This document shows, piece by piece, positions 24,901 to 40,865 of a stretch of 64,000 bases of DNA; within the stretch, counting starts at the first letter, position 1; each line of letters opens with the position of its first letter. The translations under genes were made by a program, and so were the position numbers. The DNA is from Antennarius striatus (lineage: Eukaryota; Chordata; Actinopteri; Lophiiformes; Antennariidae), in NCBI RefSeq assembly GCF_040054535.1, contig NC_090780.1, positions 4,557,001 through 4,621,000 of the forward strand, read 5' to 3'. Under the pieces are notes generated by a model. It did no database searches and had not been told where the DNA came from. It saw nothing but the letters and a program-made list of their open reading frames with translations.

Positions 24901-27900
24901 TAATTGTTAATACAGCTTATTAATGGTTATGCCTTTAATCAGCTGCATTCTGACAACCTTACAATTATGTTTTAATATTCTGATGCCCTTAAAAAAACCT
25001 TGTTTTGTGATTTATTAAGTCTCTCATTGGAAGGTACCAAATCCAAATTATGGCGATTTTATTTGGACAACCATGTTGATAGTGAGTCATCGCTTGTGCT
25101 TATTACTCCGGGATTAATAAAGTATCTATCTATCTATCTATTAGTTGGAATCTTGCCAGTGATAAAAGTGAAGATGCAGCACCCAGGAACATTCCAAAGG
25201 TTACAAGGTGATATTTTGTCTATCTGACAGTTATCTTCAACTTCAGCTTGGTCACATGCCCTGACTCAGCACAAGAATACGTAAAACAAATTGTGATCCA
25301 ACCGCTATGCTTTATATAATCTTTTCATATCTTTCGTAGTTGATACCAAGTAGATTTCAAATATATGAGAACTACTAGGCAACAATTATCATCTTGTAAG
25401 TCATAGATTTTGACCTTTGACTTATTACTTAAAACTGTGTACACCCTGTGCTTCTATGTTGCTTGAGGCCTAAGTGTTTCCAACACTGAGTTCATGGTTA
25501 CTGTGTGTGAAGTCTACATTATATTTATAGACTGAAACTGAAACCTTGAGAAGTGGCAAAGATGTCAGCAAGTGGCTTGGCTCTGTATTTAAGCATGTCC
25601 TAATATTCAGCTCTTAGCATTGAGATCCAGCCTGGAAAGTGTTTTTATTATGTCCAAAGGTTACCAACTCTGACTTCTGGATGTTGGAGTTGCCCTCTGT
25701 TGAGGGGAGCATATGACATTTGCCTGGTTTTGTATTTAAGATCATGGTAAGGGGAATGGTATCTGAGAGCCAAGCAGTTTTCTGTTGTTTGCCAATGACC
25801 TTTTTACATGATCTTCTCTGACACTTAAAACATCTTGGAGGGAAGCAGTCAATACGTGACAGCGAGAGCTGAGCAGAGGTGATGACAACCGTTTTCAGCT
25901 ATGGAGTTCAAAACTGTAATAATGGTGAACTAATAACATGTCGAAACATTGGGTATTTTGGTAAAGGAGCAGTTTTAGAAGTCATTACAATCTTTTTTTG
26001 TAATTCACTTCAACATTTCGCATGTGTAATTCATAAGTCTTTGGTTAAAACCAAATTGGTACCTTACAGTGTCAGCAAAAGTTAACAAATCTTCCTCACC
26101 TATATATTTGAATAAGCTCACTTGAAAATCTCACACGGTCACGCTTTAACTCCAACCACTACCTGCCCAACCAATCACGGTGCATCTGCCAGAAGGAATC
26201 ATGTGAACAATATGGTGTAAGGCATCGGGAAGCGAGGCTTTTTGTTGCGGTTACGCCTTTCGTTCACGCAGATATCGGGACAAAAAAGCTGGCCAAATTG
26301 AAGTTTTTTGAAACAACGCCAGTTCTGCATTGTCGTGTGGACTCTGTAACCAACACTTTTTCTATCTGGGGGGTGTCTTCCTGCAACAAAAACCGCTGTG
26401 ACATCATGCATGTGACCCATGTCTACATGTACACACAGAATGGATGGAGTTAAAACCGACTATTATTAATAGATTTGATTTTTTTTTTATACACCCGCGC
26501 GCACACACACACACACACACATATACAGTGTATTGTCATCACTAAAATAAACATATTTTGCATACTTCCTTATTTTGCTGACACTTTTATTCACAGGCTT
26601 TCTGCAAAATGCCACACACTTCAAACTCATGCCAACTGATACTTAAGCATTCAGTAGATGGCGTACTAGAGCAAATGAAGCCTCATGAAGCTTCGAACTG
26701 CATTGAACCGATTGGGATGAAAAGCTTCAATGCTTCATGGGGCTTCATCTGCCAATCACTAACTATACGTGGGTTTCCCAGTTGACATAATTTTAGAGTG
26801 TCATAACTGTTCCAATAATTTTCATGTTTTTGAGCAGAGAGTCCAAACAGCAGGAACGACACAGAAAACGACAACAAATTTTGAGTGAAGCTAGCTGGCT
26901 AGCATGAACAGTCTGTCCAGCTATGGTTTCCGTTTCGAATGGGACAACTGATGTAGTATCCAAAATGCTCCTCAAGCATCTGACAAAAACTCTCTTTAAG
27001 TAACTACAGTTACATACTTAGTAGTCAGCTAACAGTAGTCAGCTAACAGAACTACCACTTCTCTAAAATAAAATTTATTTTCTACTTGCTCTTTTAACAG
27101 GTGCCTTTTCCTTTAATGTTAGCTCCTTTCCCAATCTCATGATTAGTTGGCTTTCTTTCTCCAGTTAGCCTGCTAACATTCACCTACGGCTTCGCAATGC
27201 CCGCCCAGCGCATTACAAGTCGTTACATCACCACGTTGATTTTCTACTACGTTGGTTACACTTGGTTTATAATACCAATACATTTGTTTTCATATGTTTG
27301 GTATGAAGTTGTTTTACGTGGAATTTCCACGGGTTCCCGCTAGTTTGGTATAATTGTTTATTGGCATCCTGTCAGATTGCATTATGTCATAACAATGTCT
27401 TGTCATGAATTATCTCCCTTTGCCCTACCATATTTAAGAAAGGCCCTCATTTGTCACTTTTAACTGTTCTTTGAATCGGGTTTGCTCATAATTTTTTTTC
27501 TTTGTTTTACAGGCTGGTGTGAAGGGGACATTAGGTCGCTTAGTTGGAGTATTTGAGGTGACATTTGCTGTCGACTTTTTTTTCCAATTTTCCTAGTCCT
27601 CAAATGTCAGCATACTCTTCTTTTTTGAATTAAAATATATATGTATGTGTGTCCCTCCCTCTCAACAGAACCAAGAGCGGAAACACCGAACCTATGTCTA
27701 TGTTCTTATTGTAACAGAGGTGCTGGAGGACTGGGAGGATTCAGTCAACATTGGTAATACCCTAAATTTGTTTATAATTCCAAAAGGGTGTCTTGGGTAT
27801 AAAGGTCTCGGGTGCATGTGTGCTGATGGTAGCTTTATTTTTATGTCCTCGACTTCTGAGATATTGCTAAGGGATTTTATTGTAACCAAATAATGTTTTG

Positions 27901-28230
27901 TTCCCACAGATGTAATTTTCACTGAAATGCTATTTTCAGTTCTGCTAATTAATGAAAACATAATTTTCATGTTTTTTCTTCCTGCTGTTTTGCACGTCTT
28001 AACTTGCTCTATGGTGTTCGGTTCTGTCAACAGGGAGAAAAAGGGAATGGTTTAAAATAGATGATGCCATACAAGTGTTGCAGTGTCACAAGCCTGTGCA
28101 GGTCAGCTACTTTGAGGCTCTACAGGAGAGTTGCCTGACCAGTAACGGAACACCTTTGGTGACCACGATAGGTGGGGACCTCTCCCCTACCTACAGCATC
28201 AATCAGAGCTCTGTCTCGGGTATCAGATAA
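15945..28230 (+). CDS. nudt3: Diphosphoinositol polyphosphate phosphohydrolase 1 (Nudix type 3)
   Basis: There are five coding exons: 15945-16043, 17830-17940, 27513-27557, 27669-27753 and 28034-28230. All have GT-AG borders and the frame is kept (phases 0, 0, 0, 1). The product is 178 aa; human NUDT3 is 172. The start is MMKLKSNQTRTYDGDGYKKR, the invariant N-terminus of DIPP enzymes. The Nudix box G-x5-E-x7-REVCEE-x-GV spans residues 51-73 and crosses the exon 2/3 junction; the catalytic and metal-binding glutamates are present. The family removes the beta phosphate from inositol pyrophosphates such as InsP7 and also cleaves diadenosine polyphosphates, in the cytosol. The C-terminal tail after GTPLVTT differs in length from human but ends in the same SGIR. 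Intron 2 (17941-27512) is swollen by transposons. NUDT4 paralogs are close in sequence; the rps10/pacsin1/spdef neighbours favour nudt3. Confidence 0.95.
16044..17280 (+). other. nudt3 intron 1, 5' part
   Basis: This runs from donor GTGAGT at 16044. It contains a cluster of interlocking GCTAAC/GTTAGC words at 16318-16362, a common teleost low-complexity motif that can pair with itself. No coding content is seen. Confidence 0.5.
17285..17480 (+). repeat. Diverged SINE body fragment in nudt3 intron 1
   Basis: The phrases AGAAACATGCATATTAGTTG, CACTCCAAATTGATTGTAGG and CTGGTGTTGCGTTTGAGACG follow the order of the body of the SINE at 11.2 kb. No tRNA-like head is visible. Confidence 0.45.
18160..18560 (+). 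pseudogene. Tc1/mariner transposase C-terminal fragment
   Basis: The + strand reads FQKDNAAVHN, then TRLTKDFFQRNNITLLKHPV, then CSPDLNPVENVWGWMARK. This includes the second catalytic aspartate (QDNA-type) and the DLNP-x-EN-x-W block of Tc1 transposases. The frame decays after that. The downstream phrase CTTAAACTTTTGATCAG, repeated at about 18770-18788, resembles a Tc1 terminus. It is unrelated in sequence to the element at 4.8 kb. Confidence 0.75.
18655..18705 (-). repeat. (GATA)n plus LINE/SINE 3' tail
   Basis: (GATA)n followed by TACTTTAGTAATCC on the + strand is the reversed 3' end of the common teleost element ending GGGATTAATAAAGTA(TCTA)n. It is severely 5' truncated and lies inside the broken Tc1 remnant. 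Confidence 0.6.
21149..23591 (+). mobile_element. hAT transposon with ZBED-like transposase, degenerate
   Basis: The terminal inverted repeats are CAGTGATTCTTAACC at the left and GGTTAAGAACCCCTG at the right (13 of 15 match). An exact 8-bp duplication GCCTAGAG flanks it (21141-21148 and 23592-23599), as expected for hAT. Coding pieces in order: MEKYLKRKSEDD at 21288; a BED-type zinc finger (CVECG...H) in a shifted frame at 21391-21480; HSEVRWLSRG near 21774; and a hATC dimerisation region at 22371-22946 with YPCLALRAVKLLLPF and LCELGFSILATTKTKARNRL. The pieces resemble the ZBED5/SCAND3-like proteins of vertebrates. A frameshift, an internal deletion and a SINE insertion break the gene. Confidence 0.9.
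21838..22236 (-). mobile_element. tRNA-derived SINE inside the hAT transposase gene
   Basis: On the minus strand the head is GGCGGCAGTGGCTCAGCGGT, with an A-box-like TGGCTCAGCGG and a B-box-like GGATCGAATTCC. The body includes CTTGAGCAAGGC. The 3' end is CGGGATTAATAGAGTATAC, like the tails elsewhere in the window. It interrupts the hAT frame between VLKRLLELR and NEVFSFLTEK, which join cleanly if it is removed. Short TGAGGA-type repeats flank it. Confidence 0.8.
23800..26090 (+). other. nudt3 intron 2, part with two LINE/SINE tails
   Basis: A (TAGA)n-TACTTTATTAATCCCGGAG copy lies at 24155-24200 and an oppositely oriented copy, CTCCGGGATTAATAAAGTATC plus (TATC)n, at 25087-25140. I see nothing else of note. 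Confidence 0.55.
26095..26460. repeat. Dispersed repeat in nudt3 intron 2 (inverted match at 38.45 kb)
   Basis: The phrase TTTGAATAAGCTCACTTGAAA followed by CACGCTT is found in reverse orientation at 38446-38487. The remainder, ending GTCTACATGTACACACA, looks like a DNA-transposon derivative. Family not identified. Confidence 0.4.
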
Positions 28231-31200
28231 CTAAAACTAAACCTCTGTGCCCCCAGAGCTTTCGCCACCACTTGCGCTCTTACTTGTGTCATCTTCTCTT
28301 CTTCTCTTCGCTTCTTTTCTCTCAATAACATGGTTTGCCTTGCCAACTCCTTTTGTTCCAGTCTGTGGCACAGACTTGATGACAAGTGTTGGGTGAATAG
28401 TCTGAAACACTCTGTAAATGTACTTTTTGATCCCTGTTCTTTTCTTTGTACTGACAACTGCATGACATGTCCCTTTGCGCCCTTCATTCTCTCTCCTTAA
28501 CACGCCCTTAGCGTGGTTTATTGAATGCAAGAACTACTTTTTACTGTTGTAATGTAAAGATGTATACATAGTGCTTAAGCTGAAGGCTTTTGGTGGTCCT
28601 TTTAACATTTCTTCCATCTTTTTCTTTCATTTTCCTGTGAATGAACGTGCCCATGAGCATACTCCCTCCACTGTTGTTCAGATAGAAAATGTCTGTTCCT
28701 GAATGAACTGATTCATAGGAAGTGACCTGTCTTGTTTGAGCACAGTTATGTTGCATCTCACTCTATCAAGTGACCTGGTGCTGACTGTGCAACAGACATT
28801 TGGTAAGGTCTTTGAATTATCTTCATTGTGGTCTTGTGATTATTGACGTTTCCTTAATAAGAAGGATGCAACCCCTCGGTAGTTTTTTCAATTTCAGATA
28901 TCAAATGTGTTTCTTGGTTGGAAAACCACCCAAGAACTACAAACATGACTCTCAAATGAACTGTAAGGAGAGTGAAGGAATGTGAACATACAGTGTAACA
29001 CAAACCACCTTTCTCTTCAGTGTCTTTACCTCTTGTTAATCCCTTTTTTTTTTAATTCGCTCCTGTGACTTTAAAACTTTAAGACTTCCTCTACATACTG
29101 ATAGAGTAGAAGAGGTGGACTTTTAAATAGTTGACTTGTAGTTTCAAAGTTCAGCACATATCATTTCAGAAATTAAAATCAGTTATTTTACTCCTCACAT
29201 TCAGTTTGGTTAAAATCAATTGTTTACATTGTGTTCATTACATAGCACATATGTCTGTGTAGGTTCTCAGTTATCCAGGACATGGTTATCCAAAGCTGTT
29301 TAAATCAGTCCTCTGGATCTTAAAGTCCAGTAGATAGATTTAAACAGCTTTGTATACATAGCACAGGTAACTTATGTGGGCACTTTCCTTTGGCATGAAG
29401 TCTGCATACCCAAAAACCCACAAAACACATGGTTGACATTGAAAGTAATGGAATCTACATTGCTGTCTTTTGCAAGATGCAGAACAAACAAGCCTTGTAC
29501 AGTTTGAGACCTTGTTTTTAACATATAAAAGGTTTTGGATACTAGCTTATTTTCTCTTTTCTTTTCTGGCAAAAGTCTCTTAGCCAAGCTGCATCACTTG
29601 GCCTTGATGTGGCATGAGGCAGCTGGCTCAATACTGTGAAACTGGAGGCGCTGTAGATAACATGTTAGAAGTTAATTGTAAATTGTTTATTTCTGTATAG
29701 ATCAAAGGTGATAGTCCAAATGACAGAACACCTCTTACACATCTATGAGTTGTACATGTCATTTCAACTGAGGCGTGAAGACCTGACTGAGCTCATCTGG
29801 CTGTTGGAAATTTTGGGGAGATGGGATAGAATACATCTGATGACTGAGAACAAGAAATGTGACTGTAGGTGAGAGTGAAGAACCTATTTATATTATTCCC
29901 CAAACCCTTGTGTTTTTTAGTCCAAAATAAATTGGTAACAGTAAAGGAATGATTGTTTATTTTTTTTGTCTCATCTTTGGCTAAGTAGAAATAAAGCAGA
30001 CATAGGCCCTTTTCAACCCAGCAGCTATCCATTCCACTATCCACAGTTAATGTACATTCACATTGACCTGAGGTCTATTTTTTCAGCTTTGTGTCCCTCC
30101 TTTAACTCCTTAATAACACATTATTAGCCACTTTGGCGTATCACTGGCATATTAATGGTTTATTTAGCTGACATGTTGGCAGATACTTGTGTATTGACAC
30201 ATTTGTCAGTTAATTATTAGTGTTTGAATCCATCTCTTTATACCAAAATTAACACAAATATGTTCAGGTTTGGTCCAGACCATTCCCTGAGGGAATAGCA
30301 TAGCTCCAATGTTACCCTCTACTTGCCTAAGCAAGTAATATACAAATGTTTTAGTTCACGGAAAGATACATAAGTTTGTCTGTTAAAATGATGAGGTTTC
30401 AAAAATGTACTATTACAGTAATAAATGAATATCTTCGGAAGTGTTTTTATTCACCCGAGAAAAAGAGCCCCCATAACACAACGGCTTAGTGAACTGTAAA
30501 GTAGTGGATCAAGAGCTAACCTTGAAAGAGTTTCAGAATGTCTTCAGTGACACCAGTTAAGTGCTGATGTTCTTATTTATGGTCTGTCTCGCAGTAATTG
30601 TTCAAAGCAATGGCGACTGTCTGCTAATCAAGCTTCACACAAACAGAAGTCATCCATAATCCACAAATGTTTTTTTTTTCTTTCTGAAAGGCAGTAAATG
30701 TGAAGTCTAAAGTCTGCATTGCAACAAGTTTTTTTTTCTTCTATGTATCAGAAGGGTGTGGTGGCCAAAGTTTGTCTTTATGAGCAACCCAGCACCACAT
30801 CACCTCTTTTTTATTAGAGATCTGTTCTTCACTGAAACATCTATTTGGGTGTTCAGATAAATAAAATAAAAAACCTACATAGCTAAAAGAAAATCTAACC
30901 CCGATGTCAGTGTTGGGTGATTCCACGTTCTCTTGATGGTTCAATGTGGTTGACAGGTACTGTCAAAATGAATGTGAGGAGGATTTCCACAAGTAACATC
31001 TAATGACTTAAATATGAATGACCACTCATTGTTTATTCGCCCGTTTTCTGTTATTGACAAGCTAATATGTATTTATTAAAAATGCTAACTTGGCTGTGGT
31101 CAATAAGGATATGTTCAGTTTTAGCAGCTCCTTTCTAACTCAACTTCATACAGGCCCAGTCAGAGGTGATGTGACCTGAGTCAGTTTGTGAGGGTTTTAA

Positions 31201-31665
31201 TGTGAATGTCTCCTTACTGGCCCTGTGAACACATCAGAATGTGGACAAAACAGGACAAAATATCGAGGGAACAGAACTCCACATAATTAATTTACCAAAT
31301 GTGAGAATTAAAAGTTGCCCCATCTGGTGGCCAAAGCAAACACTTTAAAGAAATAACTGCCAAGGATCATTTCCTGTATGGACAGGTGGCCATTTCCCAA
31401 TGGAATTAATTTTATATCTTGAATGAAAAGGTGGTTAGAAGACGACCCAAAAAAATTACAACTGATTAGCAAAATTAAATGTTTGTACAATATCCATTTA
31501 TCTCACCCTTGGAACTTTATACTCATGATTTGTGTTCTTTAAAGTATTTGTCACTGGAATTTTCTTTTCTCTCTTTTGTCATTTGGGACTGGAGTAAAAC
31601 CAGTGCGAAAAGACTGAAGATTGTAATATAAATGTGCCAACAAATAAAACACCAGTATTTCACAT
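28231..31665 (+). other. nudt3: Probable nudt3 3' UTR
   Basis: No further splice sites or genes are apparent. Candidate poly(A) signals AATAAA include 31643-31648, followed by GT-rich sequence; earlier ones lie near 29928 and 29985. A 16-bp inverted repeat at 29291-29352 could fold in the transcript. The 3' end is inferred, not shown. Confidence 0.4.
29291..29352. repeat. 16-bp perfect inverted repeat in the nudt3 3' region
   Basis: CAAAGCTGTTTAAATC (29291-29306) and its exact complement (29337-29352) flank a 30-base loop, which itself contains CTGGAT/GTCCAG. It could be an RNA stem or a small palindromic repeat. Confidence 0.7.
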
Positions 31666-32608
31666 TCAGGCCAGTGTCTTGATTTGGTCAGACTTCTGAA
31701 TATGTTTTGCTTATTATTCTGATATCAGTTATACAACAGAATGCAGAAATGATGTCTGGGCCTTAAGAAACTTTGCAGTAATAACACAAATTTTAAGCTT
31801 TTTGGTAAATCATTGTCCTGAATCAACAATCTGAAAAGTTCTGTGTTGTTTTTCTCTGAAATACTCAGAAAAGCAGTTTTGATTTTAAATAACTTCAGAA
31901 AATTGACAAATGTAGTGCCATTTTTGAAGAACTGTCAGGTAAATTACTGGGTGGTAATTTTTGTATAAAAAAAAATTGTAGCAACTGCAAAACATCTCAG
32001 GTTTAAGGTATATGTTTGACCAACGCTTCCAGTGAGAGTTTGGCAGTAGATAAATAGCAGCAATGGCAAAAGGGGGTTTGAGCACCGAAAGCTTTTTTGT
32101 TTGAAATCAAAAAATGAAATTAGTCAAGATTTTCAAAGCAACTTTTTTAAAAAGTGCTTTTCAGTTCAGCCTTATGAGTACAACTGCAAAAACACTTTAA
32201 ATAAAATGTATTTTCAAAATATACTCAATTTTCTAGCTATAGGTCATTTTCATATTCACACCATGTAGTTAATTGGTATAGTTTAACTTCTTTACAGCAA
32301 GTTCTACCCACTTACGTACTGCATTCCTGTATTTTTTCTGGTGTGCTTGCTGTGAATTTTTTCATCCAATCTATAATCTATAATCCTTTATTCAATTTTC
32401 CTTTTGTCAGACCCACTCTCCCTTTAAATGGAGACAATTCACAAAATTTATCCATTTGGATTAAAATTGGCTGAAACTAGGTCATCAGGGGAAATTTGCC
32501 ATTTGTGAAACAGCACAATAGAAAAAAGTCATCGTCACTCATCCTTCATCATTACATATTTCCACTGCAAACAAAATCACACAGACACATTCAAGTTCTT
32601 TTAATTTC

Positions 32609-32614
32609 TTTATT
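32609..32614 (-). terminator. rps10: rps10 polyadenylation signal AATAAA
   Basis: The reverse complement is AATAAA, 19 bases after the rps10 stop codon. A very short 3' UTR is normal for ribosomal protein genes. Confidence 0.85.
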
Positions 32615-32632
32615 GTACAGAAAGAGTGAAAT

Positions 32633-36648
<4,016 letters not shown>

Positions 36649-37076
36649 TCATTTTAACTGAACATATTGAGGGAAACTGCAGTATCCCCGACTGTGATAG
36701 TATGCTAAAAGATTAGCATGTTAGCCAATTTAGCTTCACAAAACCCAAACAAGACCGACACACGAACGGAAAGCCCTTAAAAGCAAGATTATTTTAAACT
36801 TTGACTTGTTTGCAGATGTTTACATGGTCACTTCAACTCTTATAAACGTTTTCTGACTAGGGCGGCCCGCGTTACGAAAGAAATGGCAGTGATCGAGTAC
36901 GTTCAAGCCGTCCCTACTCTAAGAGCGGATATCTACGCTTCAGAGTTGCATCACGCTAAAATAGTTGAACGTAGTCAATTATAACATGAACACAAATCAT
37001 TCAACCACTAAAATTTATTCGTGAATGATGAGATGTAGAAGATATAGTTGGATTACTTCGCAGTGTTCATTTTTAC

Positions 37077-37112
37077 CTTTCCACTTGGTAGGGGACCGGA
37101 GCCGGAAGGAAC
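37077..37112 (-). other. rps10: rps10 non-coding exon 1 with TOP-like start
   Basis: On the minus strand a pyrimidine run TTCCTTCC (about 37104-37111) leads into a short GC-rich stretch ending AGTGGAAAG with donor GTAAAA at 37076-37071. This fits the terminal-oligopyrimidine first exon of ribosomal protein genes, spliced to the exon that begins exactly at the ATG. The precise start base is inferred. Confidence 0.55.
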
Positions 37113-37554
37113 GACAGTCGTCAGTCAGGAAGGAGTGTCTCCTCGGTTTAGGGCTGCGGCGCCTGTGTCGCCTCCTGCTGGTGTGGAGGAAGAGGGAGCC
37201 GTTCGGTCAATGTTGTAGTGTACTAATACACAGTATTTCTTAGTTTTTATCTAAAGCTTTGAGTCCTTTGATTATATGATAATAGATTAGAGGTTTAAAT
37301 TAATTTAATTAGTAGTCTCTTTGGTAAACCTCAGCAGAAGGTGTTACATAAGGGCCCTCAGTAAATCTAAGGTTGTGTCCCCAGATCTCTTCTATTCATC
37401 ATATACGGTACTGTATATCATCTCTCTTGATCAAAACAATCCCAATACAAGTTTTCACTTTTAAGCTAATTGTACTATGATATACTACATTCACCCCAAG
37501 CCAGACTGTTATTCAGCTACAATTAGTTGTTTATCTGACGAAAATACAAACAAA

Positions 37555-37775
37555 CTAGAACCAAGGCAGACTGCAACACCCCTGAATTCAAAATTTTACC
37601 CTGACTTACTTTCATCAATCAAAGCGCTAGCTTTGATCTAGTCTTACACTGGCCTTCTCCCTTGTCTTTCTATCGTATCTGGTTCCTGAGTGTACAAAAG
37701 TTGAAATTTGATCTTGAACTATTTTTCTCAATGTCAAGGTCATCATCTCATTCCATCCCCTTTGCTGCCGGATAC
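37555..37775 (-). repeat. Helitron-like repeat, copy D, reversed
   Basis: On the minus strand it ends in CTTGGTTCTAG (CTAG at 37555-37558) followed by T. The hairpin is partly deleted (GCAGTCTGCC). It shares TCAGGGGTGTTGCAG and the TTGACATTGAGAAAAATAG-like block. The 5' end is missing. Confidence 0.6.
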
Positions 37776-38004
37776 AATGCTTTACATTACATCTGATGCA
37801 ATTATTTTCATTGCTTCTGATGCAATGCTTTACAACATTGCATCTGATGCTTTGTGTTGCGCTTTGTGATGTAAAGCTTGGATGGTGCTACTAAACCATA
37901 GAAACTCATTCCATTAACCCCTCCACACGCTGTTACTGAGCTAATCTGAGAATGACATGAAGTTTGGTTTTCTGTAGGTATCAATTCTGCAGAAAGTTGG
38001 CGCC

Positions 38005-38375
38005 ACTGCGCAATATGCTCCTCAACATCTGTTGACCCAGCGATTTGATTTTACATGACCTAGCACTTCGTGGTTGGGTTGCTGCTGTTCCCAGTTGCTT
38101 AAATTTGCTATTATACTGCTAACAGTTGATTGTGGAATATTTGGCAATGAAGGAATTTCACGTGCTGGACTTACTGCACGGGTGCCATCATATCACTATA
38201 CCATGATGGAATTGACTGAGCTCCTGCAGGAGATCTATACATTCACAAAGGTTTGTAGAAATAGTCTTTATGCCTAGCTGTGGTTCATTTGATACACCTG
38301 TGGCCATGGAAGTGATTGAAACACCTATTTAATTCAATGATTTGAAAATACTTTTGGCAATATGCTGTATGTACA
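38005..38375 (+). repeat. Remnant of a Tc1-type non-coding repeat
   Basis: The order GACCTAGCACTTCGTGG, TGTTCCCAGTTGCTTAAAT, ACACCTGTGGCCATGGAAG and TTTTGGCAATATGCTG matches a very common teleost repeat whose end reads TTTTGGCAATATAGTG. No frame survives. Confidence 0.55.
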
Positions 38376-38401
38376 TTACTCAAAAACGTTATTAAAACAC
38401 A

Positions 38402-38500
38402 ACCAGGCATATATTTACTTCCGGGTAGACATCAGAAGCGTGACAGCGTTAGGTTTTCAAGTGAGCTTATTCAAATATATACTGTAGGTGGGGAGATAGT
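38402..38500. repeat. Dispersed repeat fragment (matches at 26.1 and 34.83 kb)
   Basis: CAACCAGGCATATATTTA at 38402-38419 also occurs at 34833-34850. The AAGCGTGACAGCG to AAATATATACTGTAGGT part is the inverted counterpart of 26097-26145. Unclassified family. Confidence 0.5.
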
Positions 38501-38686
38501 ACTTCTGAAACCTGGCAAAAAAACCTAGATATTTTAAGTCCTTTATTTTAGAGATTAAATTTTGCATACAAAACTTATCAACAGCCAATGAAATATGAGT
38601 CACTGTTAAATAAAAAATAAAACACTATATAACCATTATTTTTATTTTATTTTTTTCATTATTGTAATTATTTTGGTGTTTTTGGA

Positions 38687-38887
38687 TGACGTCATTTCCG
38701 CAGAACTTTAATGTGAAATCTTTCCGGAAGTGAGCTGTTCCTTCGAAGCACTTGATTTAAATTAGCGGACCATCCCCCATCTGGCGGATCATTTCAGCTT
38801 TCCAGCCACCGGTGTCTCCGCCGACACAGGCCCGACAATGTTGACAGTTTGAAAGTATCCTCAGACGCTGAACATCAGTTTCTTTTG
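38687..38887 (+). promoter_or_regulatory. pacsin1: Candidate pacsin1 promoter and non-coding first exon
   Basis: A perfect CRE palindrome TGACGTCA lies at 38687-38694 and an ETS-type CCGGAAGTG at 38724-38732. CpG-bearing sequence follows and ends at 38887 with a donor GTATGT (38888-38893). No coding frame starts here. The next + strand gene is pacsin1, whose first coding exon is preceded by an acceptor at 50270, so an upstream non-coding exon must exist and this is the best candidate. Confidence 0.45.
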
Positions 38888-38889
38888 GT

Positions 38890-40789
38890 ATGTATTTAAT
38901 CTGTTTTTATTATTGATTCAACAGCTGAAGTCAGGATGTCGTTGATAAACTAGCTAAATATGTAGTTACCATTGCTGAACCATTATACGTGCGACATTAC
39001 TATCAGTGACAGGCTATCTGTGACTTAATGACAGAATTTAGAATTAAAAGGTGGATTGTTGTGGGGAAAAGCATAGCGTTTGCATGTGAACCACCACCAA
39101 ACCGTACACCTGCTTCATGACACGGAGTCCGTTCAGGATCTATTAGAGTCTGACTGAACATTTGTGGGAGTTGGTGTCCAGATCGTTGCGGCAGCAGCAG
39201 CCGGTCCGGCTGCAGCTGAGGACAGGGAGAGGTTTTTAAAGTGGAAAAGAAAAAGAGGTTTGTCTCTAGGGAGGAGAGCCTGTGCTTCCAGCACATTTCT
39301 CTGATTTATCACAGGAAAGCAGCTGCTGGTGGATCAGTTCATGGCTGCTGGGATCAGCTGACTTCCACTTGAACATCAGGGTCTGATCTCTGAATGAGCT
39401 CTGTCCACGGTTCTGAACACTGGTCACTAGAGATAGCAAACTGTACATGTGATGGACGATCACGTATAGGCTTGTTTCATGAAGTGTCACAGTAAGTTTG
39501 ATGCATACATAAAAGCAAAAGTCAGTTTATTAAAAAAACATTATGTTCTGCTTGTCTTAAAGAAATGCTCCACTCTTTGTGTTATGAGCTGTGCTGCTCC
39601 TTAAGCAATGAAAATATTTGTGTGTCTTACATGTTTCTATAGGAACTTTTTCTGCTCTACTTCATTTTGTCTCTCAGTTTCTGCTGGTTTGATTTTGACC
39701 CTTTTTCATACATGTTGGTAGAAAATAAAGTAAATAAAGTCAATTTATGAAGTCAGTTGAGATATATTTAGTCTTTTAAACAAACTAGTAAATTTTCAAC
39801 TTTGAGTTTTGCTGAGAATTTGCCCTGTCCTAATATAGTTGATGTCAGTCACTGTCATTGTAATAGAGTAGGAATTACAACAGAGTGATCCGCTGCATGT
39901 TTTCTTTTTTTGTATTTTTCATGGCGTTCTCAAATGATCAAATTCCTGATCATGGGGAATTTTTGACGAAGAATTAATTCAATGAAAGTATTCATTGCAT
40001 CTCATGAAAATATGATAGGGGGTCATTTTAAGGGAGTGGACTGACGTGTGCATCTGTGCACATGTTAAAGAACTTTTATTTGAGTGAGTGCCTAAATGGA
40101 TTAATTCATGTGACAAATGAGGGGCACTCTAAATGTTCGTCTCCTGGTTCATTCCCTCCTGGTATTTATTGGAGCTAAGACAGATGGACGTCCTTGCTAA
40201 TGTAATTAATTTGATCAAACCCCAGTACCCTTGTTCTTCCTTGTCTGTAGAAGTTGTTAAGGATTTGACCATGCTATTCCCAGTGGATATAGACACCACT
40301 TCTTGCTTCCATTTTTCCTTTGTGTTCACATGCTGGACATCACATCTGTTGTTCACCAGTCCTGGCTGACTTAGGTCAAGCAATTAGGTCAAGTCATTCT
40401 CCTGCCTTTGTGACCAAAACAATGGATTCAGATGAGCCTTTTCCCTGCCTGCCTGAGTTTAGATCAATTTAATTGAAATTTATATTATCTTGGGCCCCAA
40501 ATACATTTAGTCATATGTTATGTGAGTGTTGATAAGTGCTGATCTCCCATGGGACCTCTTTGCATCTCAATGTGCCCTTAGGAACATCTTCGAGACGAAC
40601 AATCACATTTGACTCTAATGAATGGAAAGCATCCTCTCCATCCCTCCTGAAGTAAAGATACTGGTCAGTGAGAGAGAAGGGTTTGGCTTTACTCTGAACT
40701 TGAAGTCACATGAGCCTGAGGGAGAATCCTCACAGGGCATCATGTGCTTAAAAGACAACTAGTTTGCATTCTGCAACAATAAATAATAG

Positions 40790-40790
<1 letters not shown>
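38890..40790. other. Gene-free stretch (possible first intron of pacsin1)
   Basis: No repeat family or coding region recognised. Confidence 0.4.

Positions 40791-40865
<75 letters not shown>
40791..40865. repeat. (GATT)n microsatellite, about 75 bp
   Basis: Perfect tetranucleotide repeat TTGA/GATT. Confidence 0.97.
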
